Below are positions 1 to 7,539 of a stretch of 64,000 bases of DNA, piece after piece (the stretch's first letter is position 1; every line of letters starts with the position of its first letter). The stretch lies in contig NZ_RQJO01000008.1 in assembly GCF_003858635.1 (NCBI RefSeq), forward strand, positions 1,674,001 to 1,738,000, in the 5' to 3' direction. The notes under the pieces are model-generated. The model was not told the origin of the DNA. It searched no databases and saw only the letters and a program-made list of their open reading frames with translations. The translations under genes were made by a program, and so were the position numbers. The DNA comes from Larkinella rosea. GTDB taxonomy: Bacteria; Bacteroidota; Bacteroidia; Cytophagales; Spirosomataceae.

Positions 1-256
1 GTTCAATGGGTTGCGTGAGTGGGTCCGTGGGCGAGGGCAATTGCGTTCGCCGGTCAATTTCGGCCCAATCCATCAGCACATCCTGCAACAGGTCTTCGGC
101 ATCCTCGCGCGTCGGGAGCCGTCGACGGATAAAATCCAGCAACCGGGGACGTTCGCGCTGAACCATCCCGGCCGCCCCGTCGGGTTGCCGTGCGTCGGGA
201 GCGGAACGGTCGGTTCCTTCCGGATTGATGGAGGCTGATAGCGCAACGTTTCTCAT
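1..256 (-). CDS. ECF-type RNA polymerase sigma factor, N-terminal part (cut by window edge)
   Basis: The reverse strand is open from an ATG at 256 to the left edge (85 codons), so the C-terminal part lies outside the window. After about 30 poorly conserved residues it reads RERPRLLDFIRRRLPTREDA followed by EDLLQDV and a conserved DWAEI. This is the usual shape of sigma-70 region 2 (core-polymerase binding and -10 recognition). It would direct polymerase to a small regulon; the target is not visible. Region 4 cannot be checked. Family assignment is fairly secure. The ATG is the first in frame, and the next Met is about 30 codons in. Confidence 0.7.
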   Translation of the reverse strand, partial: MRNVALSASINPEGTDRSAPDARQPDGAAGMVQRERPRLLDFIRRRLPTREDAEDLLQDVLMDWAEIDRRTQLPSPTDPLTQPIE

Positions 257-372
257 ACAGTTGGGAAGTCGGATGAAAACAGCGGATATTGTACGGACGG
301 TGCCCCAACCGTAAAAAAAGGGATGAAGGGCGGAAAGATCGTGGTGAAAGGAAGTATTGGGGGAAGACCATT

Positions 373-438
373 GACGATTGACGATTGAGCATCGACGGTT
401 GACCATCGTCAACGGTCAACGGTCGATGCTCAATCGTC
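373..438. repeat. Heptad-built inverted repeat in the intergenic gap
   Basis: Arms 380-404 and 414-438 are 25 bp each, pair with one mismatch, and enclose a 9-nt loop. The whole stretch from 373 to 435 can be cut into consecutive 7-mers (GACGATT, GACGATT, GAGCATC, GACGGTT, GACCATC, GTCAACG, GTCAACG, GTCGATG, CTCAATC). It lies between two divergently transcribed genes, so a simple terminator role does not fit. The rest of 257-557 holds no gene that I can support. Confidence 0.85.
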
Positions 439-495
439 ACCTCATTATTTATTGCGAAACCTACCATACACCGTACAAATAGCCGATCGTTTGAG

Positions 496-503
496 TATAT
501 TTG
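496..503 (+). promoter_or_regulatory. Candidate -7 box (TATATTTG)
   Basis: TATATTTG matches the Bacteroidota -7 consensus TAnnTTTG and sits 55 bases before the dehydrogenase subunit start. No good TTG -33 box lies at the right spacing, so this is tentative. Confidence 0.35.
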
Positions 504-557
504 TCATGGATTATTCCGTTAGTTTTTTGAATCTCACTAATCTTTTACGTACATATT

Positions 558-1148
558 ATGAACAGAAGAGATGCCTTGATGCGGGTTGCAGCTTTAATGG
601 GGACCACCCTGGCGCTGCCTGCACTCGCGGATACGCTCGAAGCATCGGCCACAAAGCGGGCGTTTAGCGGAAAACCTCTGTTGTTTACGGCCGATCAGGA
701 TACGCTGGTCGCTGAAATGACCGAAGTCATTATCCCCACGACCAGTACACCCGGTGCAAAAGCCGCCAAAGTCAATGAAATCATTGATATCATTCTGAAA
801 GACTGTTATCCGCAAAAAGATCAGAAAACGTTTCTGGATGGACTGGCGCATACCAACGAACTGAGTCAGGCGGCCTACAGCAAAAATTTCGTCGCGCTCG
901 ACACGACTCAAAAGAACGACATCATGACGAAACTCCAGGCCGAAGCCGCCGAACAGCGGAAGGCCATGGCTTCGATGCCGATGGAAAAACGGACGACTCC
1001 CTTCTTTAATACCTTGAAAACACTGACCCTGAATGGGTATTTTACTTCGGAAATCGGCGCAACGCAGGCGTTGTCGTACATCGCCGTTCCGGGCCGTTTC
1101 CAGGGCTGTGTGGATCTGAAACCGGGTCAGAAAGCCTGGGCGACTTAA
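558..1148 (+). CDS. Gluconate 2-dehydrogenase subunit 3 family protein
   Basis: A 196-residue exported protein beginning MNRRDALMRVAAL, a twin-arginine-like signal (RR at residues 3-4, then a hydrophobic stretch ending near ALA at about 24). The body matches the small subunit of flavin sugar/alcohol dehydrogenases, with the typical 'DTLVAEMTEVIIPTT..PGAKAAKV..II' N-terminal pattern. The family partners a GMC oxidoreductase, helping its Tat export and assembly, and that partner follows directly. In Bacteroidota such pairs have been linked to oxidation of glycosides at carbon 3; the substrate here is inferred, not seen. The two genes are separated by about 150 bp carrying an inverted repeat, so they may still be one transcript. 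Confidence 0.85.
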   Translation: MNRRDALMRVAALMGTTLALPALADTLEASATKRAFSGKPLLFTADQDTLVAEMTEVIIPTTSTPGAKAAKVNEIIDIILKDCYPQKDQKTFLDGLAHTNELSQAAYSKNFVALDTTQKNDIMTKLQAEAAEQRKAMASMPMEKRTTPFFNTLKTLTLNGYFTSEIGATQALSYIAVPGRFQGCVDLKPGQKAWAT

Positions 1149-1151
1149 TTT

Positions 1152-1286
1152 TATAATGAACCGCACGGGCGGCCCCGAATGTACAATGAATAATGATCAG
1201 CACCTGGTCGGTGATTTCTTCTTCCTTATTCATTCAGAACCGCTCAAGCGGCAAACGGTTCATTGTTAATTATTCATTTTTCATTG
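1152..1286. repeat. Inverted arrays of AATGANN heptads
   Basis: The left part (1178-1198) reads AATGTAC-AATGAAT-AATGATC. The right part (1257-1286), read on the other strand, gives AATGAAA-AATGAAT-AATTAAC-AATGAAC. The arrays face each other across the gap between the dehydrogenase subunits. Pairing is imperfect, but the 7-base period is clear. Confidence 0.65.
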
Positions 1287-1295
1287 AAAAAAATC

Positions 1296-3014
1296 ATGTA
1301 TCTCAATATAGATAGTATAAAAGCCACTACCTACGACGCCATTGTGGTTGGATCGGGGATCAGCGGAGGGTGGGCCGCGAAGGAGTTGACCGAGAAGGGG
1401 TTGAAAGTGCTGATGCTCGAACGGGGCGAAGACATCAAACACATCGAAGGGTATAAAACCGCCATGACCGACCCCTGGGGTTTTCCGCACCGGGGACGGG
1501 TTACGTCCGAAATCGCGGAAGAACAGGCGGTGCAGGCCCGGACGGGGTATACGGTTTCGGAAGCTACCAGCTACCTGTTTGTGAACGATAAAGAAAATCC
1601 GTACCTCGAAGACAAGCGTTTTGACTGGATGCGGGGCTACCACACGGGCGGACGTTCGCTGATGTGGGGTCGCCAGAGCTACCGGCTGGGCGATCTGGAT
1701 TTTGAAGCAAACATCAAGGAAGGGGTCGGCGCCGACTGGCCGATTCGCTACAAAGATATTTCGCCCTGGTACGATCACGTGGAGAAATTCATTGGTGTCA
1801 GCGGTTCGCGCGACGGCCTGATGCAGTTGCCCGACGGACAGTTTCAACCGCCGATGGACATGTACTGCCTGGAAAAACACGTCAAGGGCGAAGTTGAAAA
1901 GAAATTCAAGGAGCGGACCATCACGATCGGCCGCGTTGCCCACATCACCAAAGCTACTCCGCAGCAAACGGCCCTTGGCCGGGCGCAGTGCCAGTACCGG
2001 AACCTCTGCAGCCGGGGCTGTCCGTTCGGCGCGTATTTCAGCACGCAGTCGGCGACGTTACCGGCAGCCATGAAAACCAAGAACCTGACGCTCCGTCCGC
2101 ATTCGATCGTAACGTCTCTGATTTATGACGACGCAAAGAAAAAAGCGACGGGCGTGCGGGTGCTCGACCAGTTGACGAAAGAAGAACTGACGTTCAACGC
2201 CAAAATTATCTTCCTGTGCGCGTCGTCGATGGCGTCGACCTACATTCTGATGAACTCCATTTCCAGCCGCTTCCCGAACGGGTTGGGCAACGACAGTGGC
2301 GTATTGGGTCACTACGTGCTGGATCACCACTTCCGGGCCGGAGCCAGTGGCGTTTACGAAGGATTTGGCGATAAATATTACTACGGTCGTCGGGCCAACG
2401 GCATTTATGTGCCGCGCTACCGCAACCTGCCCGGCCAGCAGAAACGCGACTATTTGCGCGGTTTTGGCTATCAGGGGGGCGCATCGCGGCTGAACTGGGG
2501 CCGGGGAACGGCCACCGAAGGGTTCGGCGCGTCGTTCAAGGACGAGCTTACCAAACCGGGTCCGTGGACGATGAACCTCGGCGGTTTTGGCGAATGTCTG
2601 CCGTATTTTGAAAACAAAGTTGTGATCGATAAATCGAAAACCGATAAATATGGGTTGCCGGTTTTGCGTTTCGATGCCGAATTCAAGGACAACGAAATGC
2701 GGATGCGGAAAGACATGATCAATGATGCGGCCGAAATGCTCGAAGCGGCCGGTTTGAAAAATATCACCAAAAACGACAACGGTTCGTGGCCGGGCCTGGG
2801 TATCCACGAAATGGGTACCATCCGGATGGGCAACGACCCGAAACAGTCGGTTTTGAATAAGTTTAATCAGGTTCACGCGGTGAAGAACGTGTTCAATACC
2901 GACGGCGGTTTTATGGTGTCTTCGTCCTGCGTCAACCCGTCGCTGACCTACATGGCCATGACTGCCCGTGCGGCTAACTACGCCGTGCAGGAACTGAAGC
3001 GACAAAACCTTTAG
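1296..3014 (+). CDS. GMC family oxidoreductase, FAD-dependent sugar/alcohol dehydrogenase large subunit
   Basis: A 572-residue flavoprotein. The dinucleotide-binding motif is at residues 19-24 (GSGISG), a cysteine-bearing segment 'CQYRNLCSRGCPFGAYFS' lies near the middle, and the C-terminal GMC domain has 'GIHEMGTIRMG' with the catalytic-type His and 'SSCVNPSLTYMAMT' with the partner Asn. It lacks its own signal peptide, which fits co-export with the Tat-signal subunit encoded upstream. The ATG at 1296 is chosen because a TTG-initiated extension from 1263 would run into an inverted repeat and add no conserved sequence. Likely role: periplasmic oxidation of a sugar or glycoside, passing electrons to a cytochrome or quinone. 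The substrate is unknown. Confidence 0.9.
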   Translation: MYLNIDSIKATTYDAIVVGSGISGGWAAKELTEKGLKVLMLERGEDIKHIEGYKTAMTDPWGFPHRGRVTSEIAEEQAVQARTGYTVSEATSYLFVNDKENPYLEDKRFDWMRGYHTGGRSLMWGRQSYRLGDLDFEANIKEGVGADWPIRYKDISPWYDHVEKFIGVSGSRDGLMQLPDGQFQPPMDMYCLEKHVKGEVEKKFKERTITIGRVAHITKATPQQTALGRAQCQYRNLCSRGCPFGAYFSTQSATLPAAMKTKNLTLRPHSIVTSLIYDDAKKKATGVRVLDQLTKEELTFNAKIIFLCASSMASTYILMNSISSRFPNGLGNDSGVLGHYVLDHHFRAGASGVYEGFGDKYYYGRRANGIYVPRYRNLPGQQKRDYLRGFGYQGGASRLNWGRGTATEGFGASFKDELTKPGPWTMNLGGFGECLPYFENKVVIDKSKTDKYGLPVLRFDAEFKDNEMRMRKDMINDAAEMLEAAGLKNITKNDNGSWPGLGIHEMGTIRMGNDPKQSVLNKFNQVHAVKNVFNTDGGFMVSSSCVNPSLTYMAMTARAANYAVQELKRQNL

Positions 3015-3034
3015 GGACGGGGCCGCCCGCGCGG

Positions 3035-3138
3035 TTAAGAATTAAGAGTTAGGAGTTAAGCATTAAGAGTGGGCGGACGCAAGCAAAATGGGATGCGTTA
3101 ACCAACGCTTAATTCTTAACTCCTAACTCTTAACTTTT
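3035..3138. repeat. Heptad-built inverted repeat (TTAAGAN words)
   Basis: Left arm 3035-3069 is TTAAGAA-TTAAGAG-TTAGGAG-TTAAGCA-TTAAGAG. The right arm 3106-3138 on the other strand gives TTAAGAG-TTAGGAG-TTAAGAA-TTAAGCG. The loop is about 36 nt. It begins about 20 bases after the GMC stop codon and could act as a terminator, but it has no T-run typical of a rho-independent site. Confidence 0.85.
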
Positions 3139-3141
3139 AAT

Positions 3142-3149
3142 TATATTTG
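3142..3149 (+). promoter_or_regulatory. Candidate -7 box (TATATTTG)
   Basis: TATATTTG fits TAnnTTTG, directly after the right arm of the preceding inverted repeat and 59 bases before the lipoprotein start. No clear -33 element is seen. Confidence 0.4.
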
Positions 3150-3207
3150 TGCAACCCTTTCGGTATCAGGCCTGTCATAACTTTCGGAGCATGGTCTCGA
3201 CGATGGT

Positions 3208-4470
3208 ATGATTAAATTTGGATTTTATAGAACCTTAGTGGCAGCATTACTTCTGGGTACCGTAGCCTGCGATCGGATCGCCCAGGATATGGCACCCGGA
3301 CAAGGCGATGTAGATACCGAAGAAATCGAATATTACACCCTGCCCGATCAGCAGGTAGCAATTGATCTGACCTCCATCTCCGGCCTTAGCGCGGTCACAA
3401 CGCTCTATGTAACTCAAACTCCGCGACTCGGAAATGCACGATTCAATGGCAGCGGTTTATTGGTGTATACTCCCCATTCTACCTTCGTCGTCGGTGAAGA
3501 TCAGTTTGCCGTTAGTACGGCCAATGCAACAAAACTAGCCAAATCGTTTCGGATTAACATGGCGCCCGACAGCGCGCGGACTCCGTGTAATGCTGGCCCC
3601 ATTCCGGATTATTACCGCATTCTGGAAAACCAGCCCATTTCAATGGATGTGCTGAAAAACGACCGGTTTTGCGATGCAACGGTCGATTTGGGTAGTCTGG
3701 AAGTTCAACAGCAACCGGAAAACGGGAAAGTGGCCGTCGAAAATGGCAAGATTCTGTATACGCCAAATCCGGGTTTTAACGGTTTTGACTACTTCTTTTA
3801 TAAAGTAAAGGCGGTTTTTCCCCAAAAAAACCGCACGTTTCTGTCACCCGTGAAAATTGCCGTAGGCGATCCGTTTAAAGATTGTAAAATCGTTTTGAAG
3901 GACGAGGAAGTATACTGGAAACAGTGGTTCATTACGGATTCACTGCGAATTCCGGTTCTGAGTAACGATCAGCTTTGCAAATCACGGCCTGATCTGCCCA
4001 TTACGATCAGCAAAGCTCCCACAAAAGGGACTGCGAAAGTGGCGAAGAACAATATCGTCACGTATTATCCGAGCAACGGGTTTACCGGTAACGATGAGTT
4101 TACGTATAAGCGTTGCGAGAACGGCGAATGCCTGGAGGCAACCGCCCATATTTCCATCAATACGCCGGATGCGACCTGTGCATTAACGGCCCGCAACGAC
4201 AAAGGGCAGGTTTCGGCGGCTACGCTTTCACCAGACCCTAAAAAGCGCATGATTTTTATTTATCCGCTGGGGAATGACGCCGTTTGTGCGCCCTTGCAGA
4301 GTCTGACAATTATTGATAATCCATCCGGAGTCGATTTGGATGTTTGGCCCAATGGGGTTATCCTGTATCGGCCTCCTGTTAATTATACCGGAGAGTTTCA
4401 ATTTAAATATGAGCTAACGGACGTGAAGAATAATAAATCTTCGGCGACGGTGAGTCTAGCCATAAAATAA
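3208..4470 (+). CDS. Surface lipoprotein with Ig/cadherin-like repeats
   Basis: A 420-residue lipoprotein: signal peptide with lipobox around 'LLLGTVAC' (Cys near residue 21). Three similar modules follow, each opening with a L-x-N-D-x-x-C motif (LKNDRFC, LSNDQLC, LGNDAVC) and continuing with the 'G...Y.P...F.G.D.F.Y' pattern of bacterial Ig-like/cadherin-like domains. The cysteines are spaced regularly and may form one disulfide per module. It should be anchored to the outer membrane and face outward or bind another envelope component. The gene stands alone between inverted repeats. No enzyme motif is visible, so an adhesive or structural role is inferred. Confidence 0.7.
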   Translation: MIKFGFYRTLVAALLLGTVACDRIAQDMAPGQGDVDTEEIEYYTLPDQQVAIDLTSISGLSAVTTLYVTQTPRLGNARFNGSGLLVYTPHSTFVVGEDQFAVSTANATKLAKSFRINMAPDSARTPCNAGPIPDYYRILENQPISMDVLKNDRFCDATVDLGSLEVQQQPENGKVAVENGKILYTPNPGFNGFDYFFYKVKAVFPQKNRTFLSPVKIAVGDPFKDCKIVLKDEEVYWKQWFITDSLRIPVLSNDQLCKSRPDLPITISKAPTKGTAKVAKNNIVTYYPSNGFTGNDEFTYKRCENGECLEATAHISINTPDATCALTARNDKGQVSAATLSPDPKKRMIFIYPLGNDAVCAPLQSLTIIDNPSGVDLDVWPNGVILYRPPVNYTGEFQFKYELTDVKNNKSSATVSLAIK

Positions 4471-4471
4471 A

Positions 4472-4521
4472 TTACGAAATACGTATTGGTTCGGTCTGTG
4501 GAAAAGCCGTAATTCGTAACA
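4472..4521. repeat. Short heptad-type inverted repeat
   Basis: AATTACG-AAATACG-TATTGGT on the left faces GTTACGA-ATTACGG (read on the other strand) on the right. Arms of about 13 bp pair imperfectly. It lies between the lipoprotein stop and the sigma factor start. Confidence 0.5.
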
Positions 4522-4546
4522 ACACCGTCGATCCTTTAGAAACCAA

Positions 4547-5098
4547 TTGTCTGAAATTGAATTGTTGAGGGCATGCCAACGCCACGATGCGCGGGCTCAA
4601 ACGACTTTGTACGAACGTCACAAAAGTCGGATGATGGGCCTTTGCCGTCGCTACGCCCATTCGCGCCCGGAAGCGGAGGACATGTTTCAGGAAGGGTTTA
4701 TTCGCATCTTTCAACAAATACATACCATTGAGCAACCCGAGCGGCTGCTGAACTGGATGAAGCGGGTGATGGTCAACACGGCTATCAACTGGTATCACAA
4801 GCACCACCACGAACAATCGGAGACGGATTACGAAGAAGCCTGGGAAACCAGCAACACCGACCACAACGACATCCTGGCCCGGATCTCGACGGAGGAGTTG
4901 CTCGTTCTGGTTCAGGAACTGGCCGATGGCTACCGCATGGTATTCAACTTGTATGTCATTGACGGCTATACGCATCTGGAAATCTCCCAGATGATGGGGA
5001 TTTCGGAAGGGACCTCGAAATCGCAACTCGCGCGGGCCAAAGAAGTATTAAAACAAAAATTGAAAAAAATGGGCATTGTCAGTTATGGCAACTACTGA
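4547..5098 (+). CDS. ECF RNA polymerase sigma factor
   Basis: A 183-residue sigma factor. Region 2 contains 'EAEDMFQEGFIRIFQQI' (about residues 44-60) and 'LLNWMKRVMVNTAINWYHKH'. Region 4 has the helix-turn-helix 'YTHLEISQMMGISEGTSKSQ' near 145-165. The start is taken as TTG at 4547 because an in-frame stop lies 30 bases upstream and the first ATG would remove the conserved N-terminal helix. Its stop overlaps the start of the next gene by 14 bases. Bacteroidota ECF factors often sit beside a membrane partner that holds or activates them, and the overlapping gene is the natural candidate. Confidence 0.9.
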   Translation: MSEIELLRACQRHDARAQTTLYERHKSRMMGLCRRYAHSRPEAEDMFQEGFIRIFQQIHTIEQPERLLNWMKRVMVNTAINWYHKHHHEQSETDYEEAWETSNTDHNDILARISTEELLVLVQELADGYRMVFNLYVIDGYTHLEISQMMGISEGTSKSQLARAKEVLKQKLKKMGIVSYGNY

Positions 5099-6506
5099 AG
5101 ATGAATGGGAGAGTCTCTTCCGAAAACGGCTCGAAAACTACGAGTCGGAACCGGACGAAGGCGCTCTGGAACGAATTTTAGGGGGAGCAAACCCGACACC
5201 CGTCGCAAAACCGGGTGGTAAATTGGGTGATCGGATTGCCTGGAGCCTGGGCGTGCTGGCTATTCTCGGTATGCTGACTTTCGGGGTCTGGCAATACCAG
5301 ACGCTGTCGGCTCACACACTCACTACGGCAGAAACTGCCGTAGCGGCAAAAAATGAAATGGCTCAGCCAGCGGTTTCTCCGGAAGCAGCGGTTTCGGGTA
5401 AAACGAGTGTTGACGAACGGGTTGCCAATGCAGCCATTCCGGCCGAAACGCGCACTCGCCGAAATTCGACGCGGGCTAGCAAAACGGTAAAACCGCTCGT
5501 CGAAATCGGAGGGGTTCGGACCGCTGCGTTTACCGGCAAAAAACCGTCACAACCGGTTTTGAATCAATCGGCTTTGGTTATGGATAACCGGCAGACTGCT
5601 GAAGATCAGGTAGTCATTGAAACAGGAAATCGATTAAACGTAAAAACATACAAGACGGATGAAGTAAACTCTACATTTGCCCAAGTGCCCCATTCAACCC
5701 CTGTGAATATTGCCCCGGAACTGGTAAATCCGGCCCTGGACTGGCGTTTGATCGCGGGAAAAGAGGTCCGGCTTTCGTTTCCGGTCGGTACTTTACCAAC
5801 CGTGATTGCACCCATAGCCGACCTTGCCGTTGCCGACCTGGCACCGGTGATCGAACCCGTTCGGCTGGTCGCCAAACCGGCTTTTTACGCGAGTTTCACG
5901 CCATTGTATACGTTCCGGCAGGTAACCCCTACCTTACAGGATAACGTCGTGATGGAGAAAATCCGACCGGCTAAGTCGCTGTCGGCACGGACGGGCTACC
6001 GGATTCAGGCCGGTTTTGAATTTCCCATTAGTCAGGTGTTTGGACTGCGGGTGAGCGCGGCTTATCAGATGCTGCAACAGGAAATGACGTATTCGGCCCG
6101 GGCGTTGCGGTCGGATTCATCGCGGGTGGAGTGGGTCGATCCGCAAACCATCAAGCTAACGCCCCTGTATAAATCGGAGGAGCATCACGTAAAAAATACC
6201 TGGCAATACGTCGCCCTCAGTGCCGAAGGCCGGTTGCGGTTGAATCCGGGGCAGACGACCGGGTTGCGGCATTACATCTCGGCGGGTGGTAGCGTGGGCT
6301 ATTTAATTGGCGGTCGGTCCAACCAACAGTGGCAGCCTTTTTTGCAGGCTTCCTACGGCATTGAGCGGCAATTGACTAACAAATTGCGGTTGCAGGTTGA
6401 GCCTGGTATTTTGTATAACCTCCACGCAATCAACGATAATTCGAAGTGTTTCAGCGTTCGGCCCTACAGCTACGGCCTGGTTATCGGACTTCGTTGGCAG
6501 CTTTAA
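5085..6506 (+). CDS. Sigma-coupled membrane protein with C-terminal beta-barrel
   Basis: 473 residues from the ATG at 5085, which lies inside the end of the sigma gene, so the two are probably translationally coupled. Order: an acidic N-terminal segment of about 45 residues ('EWESLFRKRLENYESEPDEG'), one membrane helix near residues 48-70, a long Ala/Thr/Val-rich linker of about 180 residues, and a C-terminal region (about 260-473) with alternating hydrophobic strands ending in an aromatic-rich 'GLVIGLRW', as in small porin-like outer-membrane barrels. An inner-membrane helix plus an outer-membrane-type barrel in one chain is unusual; the N-terminus could act as an anti-sigma segment. No known anti-sigma domain is certain. 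A shorter start at TTG 5076 is possible. Confidence 0.6.
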   Translation: MATTEDEWESLFRKRLENYESEPDEGALERILGGANPTPVAKPGGKLGDRIAWSLGVLAILGMLTFGVWQYQTLSAHTLTTAETAVAAKNEMAQPAVSPEAAVSGKTSVDERVANAAIPAETRTRRNSTRASKTVKPLVEIGGVRTAAFTGKKPSQPVLNQSALVMDNRQTAEDQVVIETGNRLNVKTYKTDEVNSTFAQVPHSTPVNIAPELVNPALDWRLIAGKEVRLSFPVGTLPTVIAPIADLAVADLAPVIEPVRLVAKPAFYASFTPLYTFRQVTPTLQDNVVMEKIRPAKSLSARTGYRIQAGFEFPISQVFGLRVSAAYQMLQQEMTYSARALRSDSSRVEWVDPQTIKLTPLYKSEEHHVKNTWQYVALSAEGRLRLNPGQTTGLRHYISAGGSVGYLIGGRSNQQWQPFLQASYGIERQLTNKLRLQVEPGILYNLHAINDNSKCFSVRPYSYGLVIGLRWQL

Positions 6507-6629
6507 ATATGAATAAACCTTCGTCCCACTGGCTCGAAAATTCAACTTTTTCCTGAACAACTTTAGGAAGCGTCGAGTTAGTTTCATAATTGGTTAAATT
6601 AAACAACCATCATAAAACAAAACTCAACG

Positions 6630-7148
6630 ATGAAAAAGCTAGTGATGATGGGGGCTATGTTAGTGGCGGTTGCCCTCTCCGCCAACGCGCAAAACACCAC
6701 CGGTACGCCAACGACCGGTACAACGACGACGGTTGATCCGCAAACGCAGACGACCAATCCACAGACTCAGGGCGTAAACGGCCAATCGACCGGAACGACA
6801 GGATCGACCGGAACGACTAGTTATCCGCAGGGACAATCGACGCTAGGGACGCAAAATTCGACCGGTTCGACGGCCAATCCGCAAAATCAGATACCGCAGA
6901 CGCAGCCCCCTACAACCGGCACCACGACGTTTCCGCAAACGCAGCAGCAAGGCAGCCAGATGAATCGTGAACGCCGTTCGACTGATCCAACATCGAATCA
7001 AACCGATACGGTTCAGGGTCAGGGTACGACCACCAATACGGACATGAACAACCGGGGAACGACGAACAACTCGAACGATCGGAAAAACCGGAAAAACAGA
7101 AACCGGAACAACTCGATGATGAAGCGCGATACGCTAAAAGATAATTAA
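6630..7148 (+). CDS. Secreted Thr/Gln/Gly-rich low-complexity protein
   Basis: A 172-residue protein with a clear signal peptide (MKKLVMMGAMLVAVALSANA, cleaved before QNTTG). The mature part consists of imperfect 'TTGTTT..PQTQ' words and turns strongly basic near the end (DRKNRKNRNRNN), finishing SMMKRDTLKDN. It has no recognisable domain and is expected to be disordered. It follows the sigma/barrel pair in the same direction and shares a tail motif with the next gene, so the four genes may form an envelope-stress-like set; that is inference. Confidence 0.6.
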   Translation: MKKLVMMGAMLVAVALSANAQNTTGTPTTGTTTTVDPQTQTTNPQTQGVNGQSTGTTGSTGTTSYPQGQSTLGTQNSTGSTANPQNQIPQTQPPTTGTTTFPQTQQQGSQMNRERRSTDPTSNQTDTVQGQGTTTNTDMNNRGTTNNSNDRKNRKNRNRNNSMMKRDTLKDN

Positions 7149-7173
7149 TAGAGAATCAGTTAGGTAATCTAAG

Positions 7174-7208
7174 AAAAGCAGTCATCAATCGATGTCTGCT
7201 TTTTTTTC
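7174..7208 (+). terminator. Rho-independent terminator
   Basis: Stem AAAAGCAG (7174-7181) pairs with CTGCTTTT (7196-7203), with a 14-nt loop followed by a T-run to 7207. It ends the low-complexity gene. An ATG at 7192 lies inside this hairpin, which argues against using it as the start of the next gene. Confidence 0.75.
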
Positions 7209-7218
7209 TCATCAAATC

Positions 7219-7491
7219 ATGAAAAAGCTACTGATTGCCAGCCTGATCGGATTAACGTTCTCCAGTTTTGCGGGAAAAATTGCTGATCCGAACGTCTATA
7301 CATCGTCGTTGAAAACCGCTATGCAGCAGGATACGACGAAGCAGAAAACGAATAAAATCAAGATGGAAGACCGGATGCGCCGGGGGCAGATTGAAGACCG
7401 TCGCCCGACGGGGGACCCGAATCCGAAACAACCGCGTCCGGATTCGCTTCGGCGGGGTGGCGCCATGAAAGTGGATACCATCCAACATTAA
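7219..7491 (+). CDS. Small secreted basic protein
   Basis: 90 residues from the ATG at 7219: signal peptide MKKLLIASLIGLTFSSFA, then a short charged protein rich in Lys, Arg, Asp and Pro, ending RRGGAMKVDTIQH. The ending resembles the preceding protein (MKRDT versus MKVDT). No family recognised. The upstream ATG at 7192 is rejected because it falls within the previous gene's terminator and would precede a perfect signal peptide. A strong terminator follows immediately. Confidence 0.55.
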   Translation: MKKLLIASLIGLTFSSFAGKIADPNVYTSSLKTAMQQDTTKQKTNKIKMEDRMRRGQIEDRRPTGDPNPKQPRPDSLRRGGAMKVDTIQH

Positions 7492-7520
7492 AAAACCGCC
7501 CGGTCCGGGCGGTTTTTGTT
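7490..7520. terminator. Strong rho-independent terminator (bidirectional)
   Basis: AAAAACCGCCCGG faces CCGGGCGGTTTTT with a minimal loop. A-tract and T-tract flanks let it serve both the plus-strand small protein and the minus-strand lipoprotein gene ending at 7540. Confidence 0.9.
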
Positions 7521-7539
7521 TTAAGGAAACGGAAACAAG

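Noticed and set aside
11-467. Open frames on both strands at the left end (75 and 137 codons)
   Set aside because: The first overlaps the sigma factor in antisense; the second runs through the inverted repeat in a different frame from the sigma gene.
2058-3005. 315-codon minus-strand frame
   Set aside because: Opposite the GMC oxidoreductase, whose catalytic motifs are complete; antisense of codon-biased sequence.
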